Source: Haliscomenobacter sp965225875 (lineage in GTDB: Bacteria > Bacteroidota > Bacteroidia > Chitinophagales > Saprospiraceae). Taken from it: a stretch of DNA of 64,000 bases. The position numbers and the translations under genes are program-made. The stretch spans positions 2,294,001-2,358,000 of the forward strand of contig NZ_CBDDBS010000002.1 of NCBI RefSeq assembly GCF_965225875.1, written 5' to 3'. Shown here one piece after another: positions 52,826 to 60,813 of the stretch; position 1 is the stretch's first letter, and each line of letters begins with the position of its first letter. The notes beneath the pieces are model-generated. The model saw only the letters and a program-made list of their open reading frames with translations, made no database searches and was not told where the DNA came from.

Positions 52826-54265
52826 ATGACCTCCAAAAAATTCCTTTTGCTGGCCCTGCTCCTCTGGCAAAGCTCTTGCTTGTGGGCCCAACGCAGCCTC
52901 AGCCTCAATGAAGCCATCAGCATTGCGCAAGCCCAATCCATTGAGGCCAAACTAGCCGAAAACATCCGGGAAAACCGCTTCTTTTTGTACCAAACCTACC
53001 TAGCCAATTATCGCCCTCAACTCAGCTTTCTGGCGGGTTTACCAACCTATAGCCGCAGCTATTTGGACGTGCGCCAACCCGACGGGGAAATCAAGTTCAT
53101 TCCAGTCCGCCAAAACAACAGTTATTTAGGTTTTAGCCTCACCCAAAACATTCCACTTACTGGTGGGCGCGTATCCTTCAATACCGATTTTACCCGTTTT
53201 GATGACTTCAGCGACAACCTGCGGGCCTACAATGCCACACCGCTCAATGTTCGGCTTGATCAACCTTTATTTGGGTTCAATGCCTTCAAGTGGGAGCGCA
53301 AAATCGAGCCACTCAAGCTGCAAGAATCCCAAAAGGATTATAAATTCAGGATGGAGGAAATTGCCATTCAAACCATCCGCCTGTTTTTTGAGGTAATTGA
53401 TGCACAACAAGATTTGCGCATTGCCGAAGCCAATTTGAGCAACAACAGCTTGATCAAAGAAATTGAAGAAAAACGGATACTGCTCGGCACCACCTCGCGG
53501 GAAAAAATCCTGCAAATCGAGTTACAAATCCTGCGCGCGTCCCAGGCACAAAAAAAAGCCGCCGCCGACTTGCGCACCGGGCTGCTCAACCTCAAAGTAC
53601 AACTGGGGCTACAAGAAGAAGACGCCCTCAACCTGCTTACGCCCGACCAATTGCCTATTCAAAGTATGGACGAAGAAACTGCTTTTCGCGAGGCCAAAGA
53701 AAACCGCCCCGAGTACATCTCCTTTGAACGCCGCCGCCTGGAGGCAGAGCGGGATCTCAACGAGGCCCGCACCAGCCGCAACCAGGTGAACCTTACCGCC
53801 TCCCTGGGCTTCAATGGTGCCGGAGCCCAACTCAACGAAGCCTTCAATCCTCTTCTGAACCAACAACGCTTTAGCATCGGGGTCAATGTGCCAATTATGG
53901 ATTGGGGGCGCAACAAAGCCCAACGGGGCATCGCCGAGGCCAACCAAAAAGTGGTAGAATACACCATCGCCCAAGAAGAACTGAACCTGCGCAAGGAAAT
54001 CTCCACCATCATCAACAACCTCGACCTGCTGCGGGCCAGCATCAGCATTGGTGAACGCACCGATGCCATTGGTGCCGAACGCTACCAACTCGCCCTGGAG
54101 CAATACCGCCTGGGCAAATTGTCGGTAACCGACCTGAACGTGGCCCTGGTAGAAAAAGACGAAGCGCGACGAACCTATTTTGCCGCGCTGCGCTCTTTTT
54201 GGGAAGCGTATTTTGCCTTGCGCAAATTGACCTTGTATGACTTGAGCACAGGAAGCAAACTTTGA
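52826..54265 (+). CDS. TolC-family outer-membrane channel protein
   Basis: This is the outer-membrane component of a tripartite efflux system. The signal peptide MTSKKFLLLALLLWQSSCLW is followed by two repeats of the TolC family (LSLNEAISIAQAQSIEAKLAE at the start, ENRPEYISFERRRLEAERDLNEARTSRNQVNLT in the second half), with coiled-coil helices in between. Length of 479 residues is typical. It precedes the RND permease and, further on, a periplasmic adaptor gene, so it probably belongs to that pump. The 302-base gap to the permease holds only a palindrome. Confidence 0.9.
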   Translation: MTSKKFLLLALLLWQSSCLWAQRSLSLNEAISIAQAQSIEAKLAENIRENRFFLYQTYLANYRPQLSFLAGLPTYSRSYLDVRQPDGEIKFIPVRQNNSYLGFSLTQNIPLTGGRVSFNTDFTRFDDFSDNLRAYNATPLNVRLDQPLFGFNAFKWERKIEPLKLQESQKDYKFRMEEIAIQTIRLFFEVIDAQQDLRIAEANLSNNSLIKEIEEKRILLGTTSREKILQIELQILRASQAQKKAAADLRTGLLNLKVQLGLQEEDALNLLTPDQLPIQSMDEETAFREAKENRPEYISFERRRLEAERDLNEARTSRNQVNLTASLGFNGAGAQLNEAFNPLLNQQRFSIGVNVPIMDWGRNKAQRGIAEANQKVVEYTIAQEELNLRKEISTIINNLDLLRASISIGERTDAIGAERYQLALEQYRLGKLSVTDLNVALVEKDEARRTYFAALRSFWEAYFALRKLTLYDLSTGSKL

Positions 54266-54406
54266 CTACAAATGTTAATTTTTGCAGACCAGCTTGTTTT
54301 TTTTACAATATGTGCACTATATTGTTGTTCTATTGGTAACAATCTGCTAAACCTCCACTACTTACTTCCTTTTCATATGAATTAATTTCTCAAAACCCTC
54401 GCTTTC

Positions 54407-54543
54407 AGTTGAAAAGTTGAAAGGTTGAAGAGTTGAAAAGTAGCTGCCGCAGTGTTTTTGACAAGGCGATCACTGAGCGAAGTCGAAGTGTAAGTCGCTG
54501 CGGCAGCTACTTTTCAACCCTTCAACTCTTTAACCCTTCAACT
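54407..54543. repeat. Palindrome of the GTTGARGA family, copy 2
   Basis: The 46-base arms (54407-54452 and 54498-54543) contain AGTTGAAAAG/AGTTGAAAGG 9-mers and the GCTGCCGCAG core. They pair nearly perfectly around a 45-base interior. The element occupies the gap between the TolC and permease genes and ends 24 bases before the permease start. Confidence 0.9.
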
Positions 54544-54567
54544 AAATAGCAGTAATCCTAAGTTCCC

Positions 54568-57500
54568 ATGGGGCCCCTATCCCCAATACGCATTGTACTA
54601 CTGTTCGTTGCCATTGCCAGTTTGTGCATGGTGGCCCTCCCTCGCCTGCAAGTTGATCTCTTACCCAAGGATCATGCTACGCAGTTCATCGTTTCATTTG
54701 CGGTAACCAACTCCACCCCGGAGGTAGTAGAGCAACAAGCTACCTCGGTATTGGAGGGCATTCTGGCCCAGTTGAGCGAGCTCAAGTCCATTCAATCCGT
54801 ATCCAGTTACAACCAGGGGCGCATCACCCTACTTTTCGACCGCAAAGTCGACATGGAGCTCAAACAATTTGAACTCAATGCCCTGATCCGGCAGGTATTT
54901 CCCAGCCTGCCCACTGGCGTATCCTACCCCGAAGTACAACGCAGTGGAGGTGGAGAAAACGCCGCCATTCGCCAAAGCCCCCTACTGGTGTACACCATTG
55001 AAGGCCCGGCTGCGGCCTTCCAGATCAAAAAAATAGCCGAAGAAACCTTTCGCAAAGCTCTGGCTGAAGTGAATGGCCTGCGGGAAGTCCAAATTTCGGG
55101 TACGGAAGACATCCAGTTGCGCATCAACTTTTTCCCCGAGCGCCTGCGGGCCTACGGGCTTAGCCCCCAACAAATAGAAAACGCCTTACAAGATCATTTT
55201 GCGATTGCTTATCCCGGGGCAGTGCGCACGGAACAAGGCGGAGAATATTTTTTGGCGCTGCGATTGGCCTCAAAAGGCGGCCAAACTTTTGGCCTCGACC
55301 AAGTAGAAACAATTCATTTGGCTGGAAAAAATAGAGCCAATATCCCCTTAAAAGCAGTAGCCGAAATCTACCTTGAAGAACAAGAACCTCAACAGTATTT
55401 CCGGATCAATGGCAAAAATTCGGTCAACTTGAGCCTCTATGCTCGCAGTGCCGAAAACAGCATTGTGCTGGCCCAAACCCTCAAAATATACATTCCCAAG
55501 ATCGCCCAAAACTTACCCGCTGGCTATCGGGTTCGCCTCGATTACGACAATACCGAATACCTGGCCAAAGAACTGAGCAAAACATATCGCCGCACCGCCC
55601 TTTCGATGGCGATTTTATCCCTGTTCATCCTCCTGGCTTACTGCAATTGGCGGCATTTGCTCATTTTGTTGAGCGCTTTATTGATCAATCTGGCTCTGAC
55701 CATTTTGGCGGTATGGCTGCTCGGGGTGGAGGTGCACCTGTACACCCTGGCTGGCCTGGCCATCGCCTTTGGCATCATGATCGACAATGCTATTGTGATG
55801 CTGGACTACTACCGCCAGGAGCAACAGCACGGGGTGATCATCCCACTTTTGGGGGCTACCTTCACTACTGCTGCCGCGCTGTTGTTGGTGTTTTTGTTGC
55901 CTGCGGAGGAGCGGCAGAATTTGAGTGATTTTTGTGTGGTGATTTGTTTGGCGCTGGGGACTTCGCTGGTTGTTGCATTTGGATTTATTCCGGGGATGCA
56001 CGAACTCGTTGACGCGCGCATTGCGGGCGCCCAACACCCAAAGCCTCCCCAACAAAAAGCGGAGCTTTTGGCGCAAGATAGTGCTGGGGCTGACCAACCC
56101 CCGACCCCTAAAGGGGAGTACATTGGAGGTAAGTCTGAGGTTGAGTCCTTTGTTGACAAAACAGAAAATGCCGGGAAACACGAAAATGTACTCCCCTTTA
56201 GGGTCTTCAACTCCGCACGACCTCGCGCTAAAAACGAACATCGTTCAAGCACCCGCCAGGGACGCAGCACCGTGGCGTTTTTTCGAGGATATTACCGCCT
56301 GATTGCATTCTGCGCCCGCTACCGCCCCGCCTTTCTTACCCTCTGGCTACTCGCCTTTGGCCTACCCGTATTCCTGCTGCCCAGCAAATGGGAAGGGCAA
56401 GCCTGGTACAACCAAAGCATCGGCAGCGACCGCTACCAGGAAGACATTCGCCCTTGGGTAGACCGCCTGCTGGGTGGTGCCTTGCGCCTCTTTGTACGCG
56501 ATGTATATGAGCGCTACAGCTACCGCGACCCCGAACGTACCCGCCTGTACATCACCGCAGAGCTACCCCATGGCAATACGCCTGCGCAAATGGATTATTT
56601 GCTGCGGCGCATGGAAGACTATCTGGCCGGTGTAAAAGGGGTCGAAAAATACGTGACCAATGTCTACTCCGGCGAGTATGGCAGCATTGAAATCACTTTT
56701 GAAAAGGCTTATGAAACAGGAGCCTTACCTTTTCAACTCAAATCCCGCCTGGTGGCCCGCTCCCTGGATTGGAGTGGGGTACAATGGAGTGTATATGGTG
56801 TAGGGCAGGGCTTTTCCAATGCCTCGGGAGAAGGAACACCCAGTTTCCGCGTCAAAATGCTGGGCTACAATTACGATGAACTGGAACGCCAGGCCCAAAA
56901 CCTCAAAACCTTATTGGAGCAACACCCCCGGGTGCAAAAGGTCAATACCGATGCCCTGCTGAGTTGGGAGGAAAAAGCAACCTACGCCTATCACCTCAAA
57001 CTGGATGCTGCCCGACTGGCGCAGGCTGGGGCTTTACGCAGTGAGTTGAGTAGCGCCTTACGGGAACAAACCCTGCCCAATCGAGCAAGCCTCGAAATCC
57101 CCTTAAACATTGGCAATGCCCCCAGGGAGGAACAAAACAACTCCCAACTCATCCCCGTATTCCTCAGCGCCAAAAAGGCCGAGGACTTTTCAATTGATGC
57201 CTTGTTGCGCAATCCGCTGAGCCTGGATACCAGCCGCCGCTTGAGCTTGCAAAGTTTGGCAGAGTTGAGTTGGGAAAAAGGCTCGCCTTCCATTCACCGC
57301 GAAGATCGGCGCTACGTGCGGCTACTGAGTTTTGATTATGTGGGCTCCCCCACTTTTGGCAGCAAACACCTGGATGAACAACTACAAACCCTGCGCCCCC
57401 GCCTGCCCGCAGGTTATGAAGTAAAGGAAGAAAGTTACCGCTGGGATACCCAAAAAACGCGTCGCCAGTATGGCTTGATCCTGCTGCTGTTGCTCAGCAA

Positions 57501-57936
57501 TTACATCATTTGTGCAGTATTGTTCGAGAGCCTGCGGCTACCACTGGCCGTCGTGCTGGTGATCCCACTTTCGCTGATTGGCCTCTTTCTCATCTTCGCC
57601 TGGGGAGATTTTTACTTTGACCAGGGCGGCTATGCAGCCATTGTACTGCTGGGTGGGATGGTGGTCAATGCTGCTATTTTCATCATCAGTGACCACCGCC
57701 ATTTGCTGCTGCAAACTCGCCACGCCAATCGGACTTTGCTCAAGGCAACGCTGCGCCGCGCCCGCACCATCTTGCTGACGGTGGTTTCGACCATCTGTGG
57801 CTTGATCCCCTTTATGCTGGAGGGCGATACTGAGGTGTTTTGGTTTGCACTGGCGGTGGGCTCGGCTGGAGGGCTGGTGTTTTCATTGCTGGTGGTCTTT
57901 TGGGTATTGCCGGTAATGCTTTGGGAAAGGAGTTGA
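54568..57936 (+). CDS. RND efflux permease (AcrB/MexB-like superfamily)
   Basis: This 1122-residue inner-membrane pump has 12 helices: TM1 at 8-28, large periplasmic porter loops (30-340 and about 600-890), TM2-6 around 340-480 and TM7-12 after 570. The TM4 region has the family proton-relay phrase GLAIAFGIMIDNAIVMLDYY. No upstream ATG is possible because TAA lies 9 bases before 54568. Residues about 487-565, in the cytosolic loop after TM6, are an unusual insertion encoded by a palindromic repeat (see 56103-56205). The stop codon at 57934 is part of the next repeat. Substrate unknown. Confidence 0.9.
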   Translation: MGPLSPIRIVLLFVAIASLCMVALPRLQVDLLPKDHATQFIVSFAVTNSTPEVVEQQATSVLEGILAQLSELKSIQSVSSYNQGRITLLFDRKVDMELKQFELNALIRQVFPSLPTGVSYPEVQRSGGGENAAIRQSPLLVYTIEGPAAAFQIKKIAEETFRKALAEVNGLREVQISGTEDIQLRINFFPERLRAYGLSPQQIENALQDHFAIAYPGAVRTEQGGEYFLALRLASKGGQTFGLDQVETIHLAGKNRANIPLKAVAEIYLEEQEPQQYFRINGKNSVNLSLYARSAENSIVLAQTLKIYIPKIAQNLPAGYRVRLDYDNTEYLAKELSKTYRRTALSMAILSLFILLAYCNWRHLLILLSALLINLALTILAVWLLGVEVHLYTLAGLAIAFGIMIDNAIVMLDYYRQEQQHGVIIPLLGATFTTAAALLLVFLLPAEERQNLSDFCVVICLALGTSLVVAFGFIPGMHELVDARIAGAQHPKPPQQKAELLAQDSAGADQPPTPKGEYIGGKSEVESFVDKTENAGKHENVLPFRVFNSARPRAKNEHRSSTRQGRSTVAFFRGYYRLIAFCARYRPAFLTLWLLAFGLPVFLLPSKWEGQAWYNQSIGSDRYQEDIRPWVDRLLGGALRLFVRDVYERYSYRDPERTRLYITAELPHGNTPAQMDYLLRRMEDYLAGVKGVEKYVTNVYSGEYGSIEITFEKAYETGALPFQLKSRLVARSLDWSGVQWSVYGVGQGFSNASGEGTPSFRVKMLGYNYDELERQAQNLKTLLEQHPRVQKVNTDALLSWEEKATYAYHLKLDAARLAQAGALRSELSSALREQTLPNRASLEIPLNIGNAPREEQNNSQLIPVFLSAKKAEDFSIDALLRNPLSLDTSRRLSLQSLAELSWEKGSPSIHREDRRYVRLLSFDYVGSPTFGSKHLDEQLQTLRPRLPAGYEVKEESYRWDTQKTRRQYGLILLLLLSNYIICAVLFESLRLPLAVVLVIPLSLIGLFLIFAWGDFYFDQGGYAAIVLLGGMVVNAAIFIISDHRHLLLQTRHANRTLLKATLRRARTILLTVVSTICGLIPFMLEGDTEVFWFALAVGSAGGLVFSLLVVFWVLPVMLWERS
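56103..56205 (+). repeat. Palindromic element inserted in frame in the permease gene
   Basis: GACCCCTAAAGGGGAGTACA at 56103 and its complement ending at 56205 form arms of 22 and 21 bases differing by one base, with a spacer of about 60 bases. The whole element is translated without a frameshift, adding a charged, proline-containing stretch (about residues 512-546) in the cytosolic loop between TM6 and TM7. Homologous pumps do not have it, as far as I know. The reading frame stays open. Confidence 0.85.
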
Positions 57937-58059
57937 AGAGTTGAAGGGTTGAAGAGTTGAAGAGTTGAAAAGAAGCTGCCGCAGCGACTTAGACAAGGGC
58001 TTGGTCAAAAACGCTGCGGCAGCCTCTCTTCAACCCTTCAACCCTTCAACTTTTCAACT
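57931..58059. repeat. Palindrome of the GTTGARGA family, copy 3
   Basis: Five AGTTGAAGA/GTTGAAGGG-type 9-mers and the core GCTGCCGCAGCGACTT are mirrored by CGCTGCGGCAGC and TTCAACCC-type units up to 58059. The TGA stop of the permease (57934-57936) is formed within the first repeat unit. The left arm therefore includes the gene's end. Confidence 0.9.
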
Positions 58060-58082
58060 ATAAACCATAAATTAAATACAGT

Positions 58083-58283
58083 ATGAAGTATCAAGAAACG
58101 CTCTATCGATTAAACACCTTGCTGGACTGTTTACAGCAACACAAAGAAGTATGTATTGATGAATTGCTTGCATCCCTGCAGGTACCCCGAACGACGCTGA
58201 CCCGCGACATTGAACGACTACAGAGCCTGGGACATGAGATTGAGTTTTGCAGAAAACGACGAGCTTATATTCTGATCGAATGA
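58083..58283 (+). CDS. Mini helix-turn-helix protein 1
   Basis: A 66-residue protein (MKYQETLYRLNTLLDCLQQ ... LLASLQVPRTTLTRDIERLQS ... CRKRRAYILIE) consisting of just one winged-HTH-like DNA-binding domain, similar to the N-terminal domain of YafY/DeoR-type regulators but without the sensor domain. Its stop TGA lies in the following palindrome (58281-58283). A second mini-HTH gene follows. Both lie between the RND permease and the cysteine-rich peptide gene, so they might control that locus, which is inference. Confidence 0.65.
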   Translation: MKYQETLYRLNTLLDCLQQHKEVCIDELLASLQVPRTTLTRDIERLQSLGHEIEFCRKRRAYILIE

Positions 58284-58374
58284 CAAGTGGTTCGAATGAC
58301 GAATTTTCCGAATGACAAATGGGGAGGCAACGCACCAAATTCGTCATTCGTCATTCGAGAAATTCGTCATTCCC
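58278..58374. repeat. Palindrome of the GAATGAC family
   Basis: Three GAATGAC-containing units on the left mirror GTCATTC units on the right (58341-58374). It supplies the stop codon of mini-HTH 1 and separates it from mini-HTH 2. It is not related in sequence to the GTTGARGA family. Confidence 0.85.
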
Positions 58375-58426
58375 CAAACCCCAAACTGGTTATTCCTATT
58401 TTTTCCAATAAAACACACCATAGTGT

Positions 58427-58651
58427 ATGACTTTTGTAGAAAAACACCAATGCCTGGAAAGGCTGAAGGAGTGGCTGCGCAAAGGGCGCGGGGGAAGCTT
58501 GAAAGAACTGGCGGATGCTTTTGATGTATCCACCCGGACGATGAAAAGATGGATCGCGGAAATCAGGAAATATGAGGGCTGGAATATTGAATACTGCCGG
58601 CTGGCGAATAGGTATGAGGTGAGGGGAATGGAGAAAGAAGAGAAAGTTTGA
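58427..58651 (+). CDS. Mini helix-turn-helix protein 2
   Basis: A 74-residue protein with a single HTH (LKELADAFDVSTRTMKRWIAEIRKYEGWNIEYC), ending charged. Like its neighbour it looks like a WYL/HTH_11-type DNA-binding domain without an effector domain. The HTH core aligns with mini-HTH 1 in position (both have a helix, a turn after a short polar stretch, then a recognition helix with R/K), so they may be distant paralogues. The peptide gene's upstream motif begins 13 bases after its stop. Confidence 0.65.
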   Translation: MTFVEKHQCLERLKEWLRKGRGGSLKELADAFDVSTRTMKRWIAEIRKYEGWNIEYCRLANRYEVRGMEKEEKV

Positions 58652-58663
58652 ATTTTCTTGATT

Positions 58664-58704
58664 ATTCCGTTTTTTGTCCCCGAAGGATTTTTTATTTGTA
58701 TAGA
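58664..58704 (+). promoter_or_regulatory. Shared upstream motif, copy 2
   Basis: ATTCCGTTTTTTGTCCCC, then 9 bases, then TTTATTTGTATAGA at 58691. The second copy at 62476 has the same spacing (27 bases from the start of the core to TTTATTTG). It lies about 100 bases before the cysteine-rich peptide gene. The T-rich core followed by a TTTG-type segment resembles the Bacteroidota promoter pattern, but an exact TAnnTTTG box is not present. Confidence 0.6.
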
Positions 58705-58806
58705 CTTATAGAAGAAACAAGCTGAACTTCATCAGCTTGCAAAATGCTAAGAAGTTCGTTTCTATTGGAATCTAAGATTTCGATTACTTAACTAAATTCA
58801 AATATC

Positions 58807-58998
58807 ATGAAAAAGTTTTTTTTAATGCTAGTGTTAGCAGGAAGTTCTTTTTTTACTTTAAATGCTTATGTTGATGAAGACGCTGGTGATGGTGGGTGTG
58901 GCTGTAAGGATAAACTGTGCGTTTACAACAGTTGTAAATGTGAGACATCGTGTAAGAATTCCGGTTCAGAATGTGCAGGTATTAAAGATTGCAAGTAA
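58807..58998 (+). CDS. Secreted 8-cysteine peptide 1
   Basis: A 63-residue peptide with a signal sequence (MKKFFLMLVLAGSSFFTLNA) and a short mature part, YVDEDAGDGGCGCKDKLC ... KCETSCKNSGSECAGIKDCK, with eight cysteines in about 35 residues. Exported with disulfides it would be a compact knot-like peptide. Its general layout resembles NVEALA-type peptide precursors of Bacteroidota, though the NVEALA word itself is absent. A hairpin follows the gene, and a beta-propeller lipoprotein and a CSSC lipoprotein gene come next. Function unknown; a bacteriocin, signal or metal-binding role are all possible. Confidence 0.75.
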   Translation: MKKFFLMLVLAGSSFFTLNAYVDEDAGDGGCGCKDKLCVYNSCKCETSCKNSGSECAGIKDCK

Positions 58999-59052
58999 CA
59001 ATCGATCATGTCTCTTGTAATTCTTTTCCTGTAAAATTTGCAAAAGCTTCTT

Positions 59053-59085
59053 CCAGGTACCTAAGCAATTTAGGTACTTGGATTT
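59053..59085 (+). terminator. Hairpin after the first cysteine-rich peptide gene
   Basis: CCAGGTACCTAA pairs with TTAGGTACTTGG (one G-U) around a short loop and is followed by ATTTTCG. Lying between the peptide and propeller genes, it may terminate most transcripts, so the peptide would be made in excess over the downstream proteins. Confidence 0.55.
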
Positions 59086-59111
59086 TCGTAACAACTTTGA
59101 TTTTCTTCAAA

Positions 59112-60257
59112 ATGTCAATTGCGAGCAAACCATATTTTCTGTTGAGTTGCATAATTGCATCAACTGCATTTTTTTCTTGTGGTAAAGAAGATCGTAGTGC
59201 AGTGAGTTATAGCTATAATTACACGCTTAAGCCTGTCAAAATTGAAAAAATTCGAGCAGATGAATACACCAGTTTTCAAACCATGTCGAGCCCTCAAATT
59301 GTTACAGACTCAAACGGTGAGTATTTTACCTTCTTTAATAGCCATTCTTATCAGTTGTATTTATATGATTTGGAATCATTGAAATTAGTGAAAAAAATAA
59401 AATTATTTAAAGACGGCCCGAATGGAATAGGAGAGTGTAAAGGCGGAGTTTTTTTACATCGGCTCGACTCTATATTTGTTTCAGACAACTATAAAATTTT
59501 CCTGCTTGATTCATTAGGAATTAAAAAGAATTCTTATTCATTGGAAAGCCTTGATCCATCTGCAATATCTTTCTTTAATTTAACATCTTTACCTTTCATT
59601 CAAAATGGTAAGATGTACATGGAAGTTGCCCCAGATTTAGATCCTTTTACTATTAGTAATTTTGAATATTTTCCTGTAATATTAGAGCTTAATCTTCAGA
59701 ACTCAAGTAAACGGTTCGTCTGCCAGTTGCCGGAGCAGTATTCAAAAGAAAACTATGCGCCCAACTTTTTAATAGGAGGTTTTTGTTTTAATTCTAAATC
59801 AGATTTACTATCAGTAACGTATCCCATCTCAAGTAATGTTTATCAGTTTAACCTAAATGGAGATGCTATTGATCGGCTTGAGTGTTATTCTCGATATGAG
59901 CAAAGTACCTTTCTAGAAGGTACAAAAAAAATGGAAACTTCTTTTTTGGAAAGAACTAAATTTTACTTAACTAACAATTCTTACGACTTTATATTTTACG
60001 ATAAATTTAGAGATAATTACATAAGGATATTAATGAAAAAAATCAGCGAAGATGATTTTATTAATAAAAAATGGAAGAAACAAGCTTCAGCAATGATTTT
60101 AGATGGGCAATTTAATGTTATTGGGGAGCAAGACCTAGAGGAAAGCTTTTATATCCCTTTTTGGGGTTTCACAAAAAAGAATATCATTCTTCTAGAGTGG
60201 AAAGAACAAGATGAAAATAATTTTTATCTTCATTTTATGAACTACACACAAAAATAA
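59112..60257 (+). CDS. Beta-propeller lipoprotein, 6-bladed type (DUF4221-like)
   Basis: A 381-residue lipoprotein with lipobox FFSC (lipid cysteine at residue 23) and a body of repeated beta strands: NSHSYQLYLYDLESLKLVKK, IKLFKDGPNGIGECKGGVFL, the VSDNYKIFLLDSLG blade and so on. The DGPNGIG phrase corresponds to the GPgE-type motif of 6-bladed propeller families (DUF4934/DUF4221). The frame opens 41 codons upstream, overlapping the peptide gene end, but ATG 59112 directly precedes the lipoprotein signal and was chosen. The gene is visibly A+T-rich compared with the flanking efflux genes. Ligand unknown. Confidence 0.8.
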   Translation: MSIASKPYFLLSCIIASTAFFSCGKEDRSAVSYSYNYTLKPVKIEKIRADEYTSFQTMSSPQIVTDSNGEYFTFFNSHSYQLYLYDLESLKLVKKIKLFKDGPNGIGECKGGVFLHRLDSIFVSDNYKIFLLDSLGIKKNSYSLESLDPSAISFFNLTSLPFIQNGKMYMEVAPDLDPFTISNFEYFPVILELNLQNSSKRFVCQLPEQYSKENYAPNFLIGGFCFNSKSDLLSVTYPISSNVYQFNLNGDAIDRLECYSRYEQSTFLEGTKKMETSFLERTKFYLTNNSYDFIFYDKFRDNYIRILMKKISEDDFINKKWKKQASAMILDGQFNVIGEQDLEESFYIPFWGFTKKNIILLEWKEQDENNFYLHFMNYTQK

Positions 60258-60261
60258 ACTT

Positions 60262-60738
60262 ATGCAAAGATACCTTCTATTCTTATTTTTGTTATCATTA
60301 TGTTTTTGTAAACAAGTCACAAAACAACCTATTGAGTCAAACGAAAGTGATTATTCGATTAGCGCTCAAAATGCGGTTGATTTTTTTCCTGACGTTTGTG
60401 AATACAAATTCATGCTAATTGTTCCATTAGATGAGGTGATGTGCAGTAGTTGTTCAGAATATTCATTGAAATGGGCCTCTGAATATGTGCAAAATGGAAA
60501 CTGTAAAATCGTGATTTATCGAAAATCCAACAAGCTTTTGAACGCAATACTGATGAAAAAAGAGATTGATAAGTTTTTTTTGTTAAACGAAAACGTAGTA
60601 GTTAATGGGTATGAAAAACTCCTTGAAAAGAAAAAAATGTTGTTCAGACCCATGGTTTTGCAATGTGAAAATGAAATGGTCAAAATAACTGAATTAATGC
60701 CACTAAATATAGAAGGCGTTTTGAAATCTATTAAATAA
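60262..60738 (+). CDS. Lipoprotein with CSSC motif (thioredoxin-like)
   Basis: A 158-residue lipoprotein with lipobox LLSLC and a redox-like motif, VMCSSCSEYSLKW (C61 and C64), after a beta strand (YKFMLIVPLDE), as in the thioredoxin fold. The rest is alpha/beta with low similarity to known thioredoxins. It starts 4 bases after the propeller stop, so the two are coupled. A CxxC protein next to an 8-cysteine secreted peptide suggests that it makes or reshuffles the peptide's disulfides; this is inference. A+T-rich like its neighbours. Confidence 0.65.
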   Translation: MQRYLLFLFLLSLCFCKQVTKQPIESNESDYSISAQNAVDFFPDVCEYKFMLIVPLDEVMCSSCSEYSLKWASEYVQNGNCKIVIYRKSNKLLNAILMKKEIDKFFLLNENVVVNGYEKLLEKKKMLFRPMVLQCENEMVKITELMPLNIEGVLKSIK

Positions 60739-60813
60739 TCATAAATTTATTTAAGTATCTTACTTTTTTGTGAATTAGATGCGAAAGTTGAAGAGACTTA
60801 AAATAAAGTAAAC

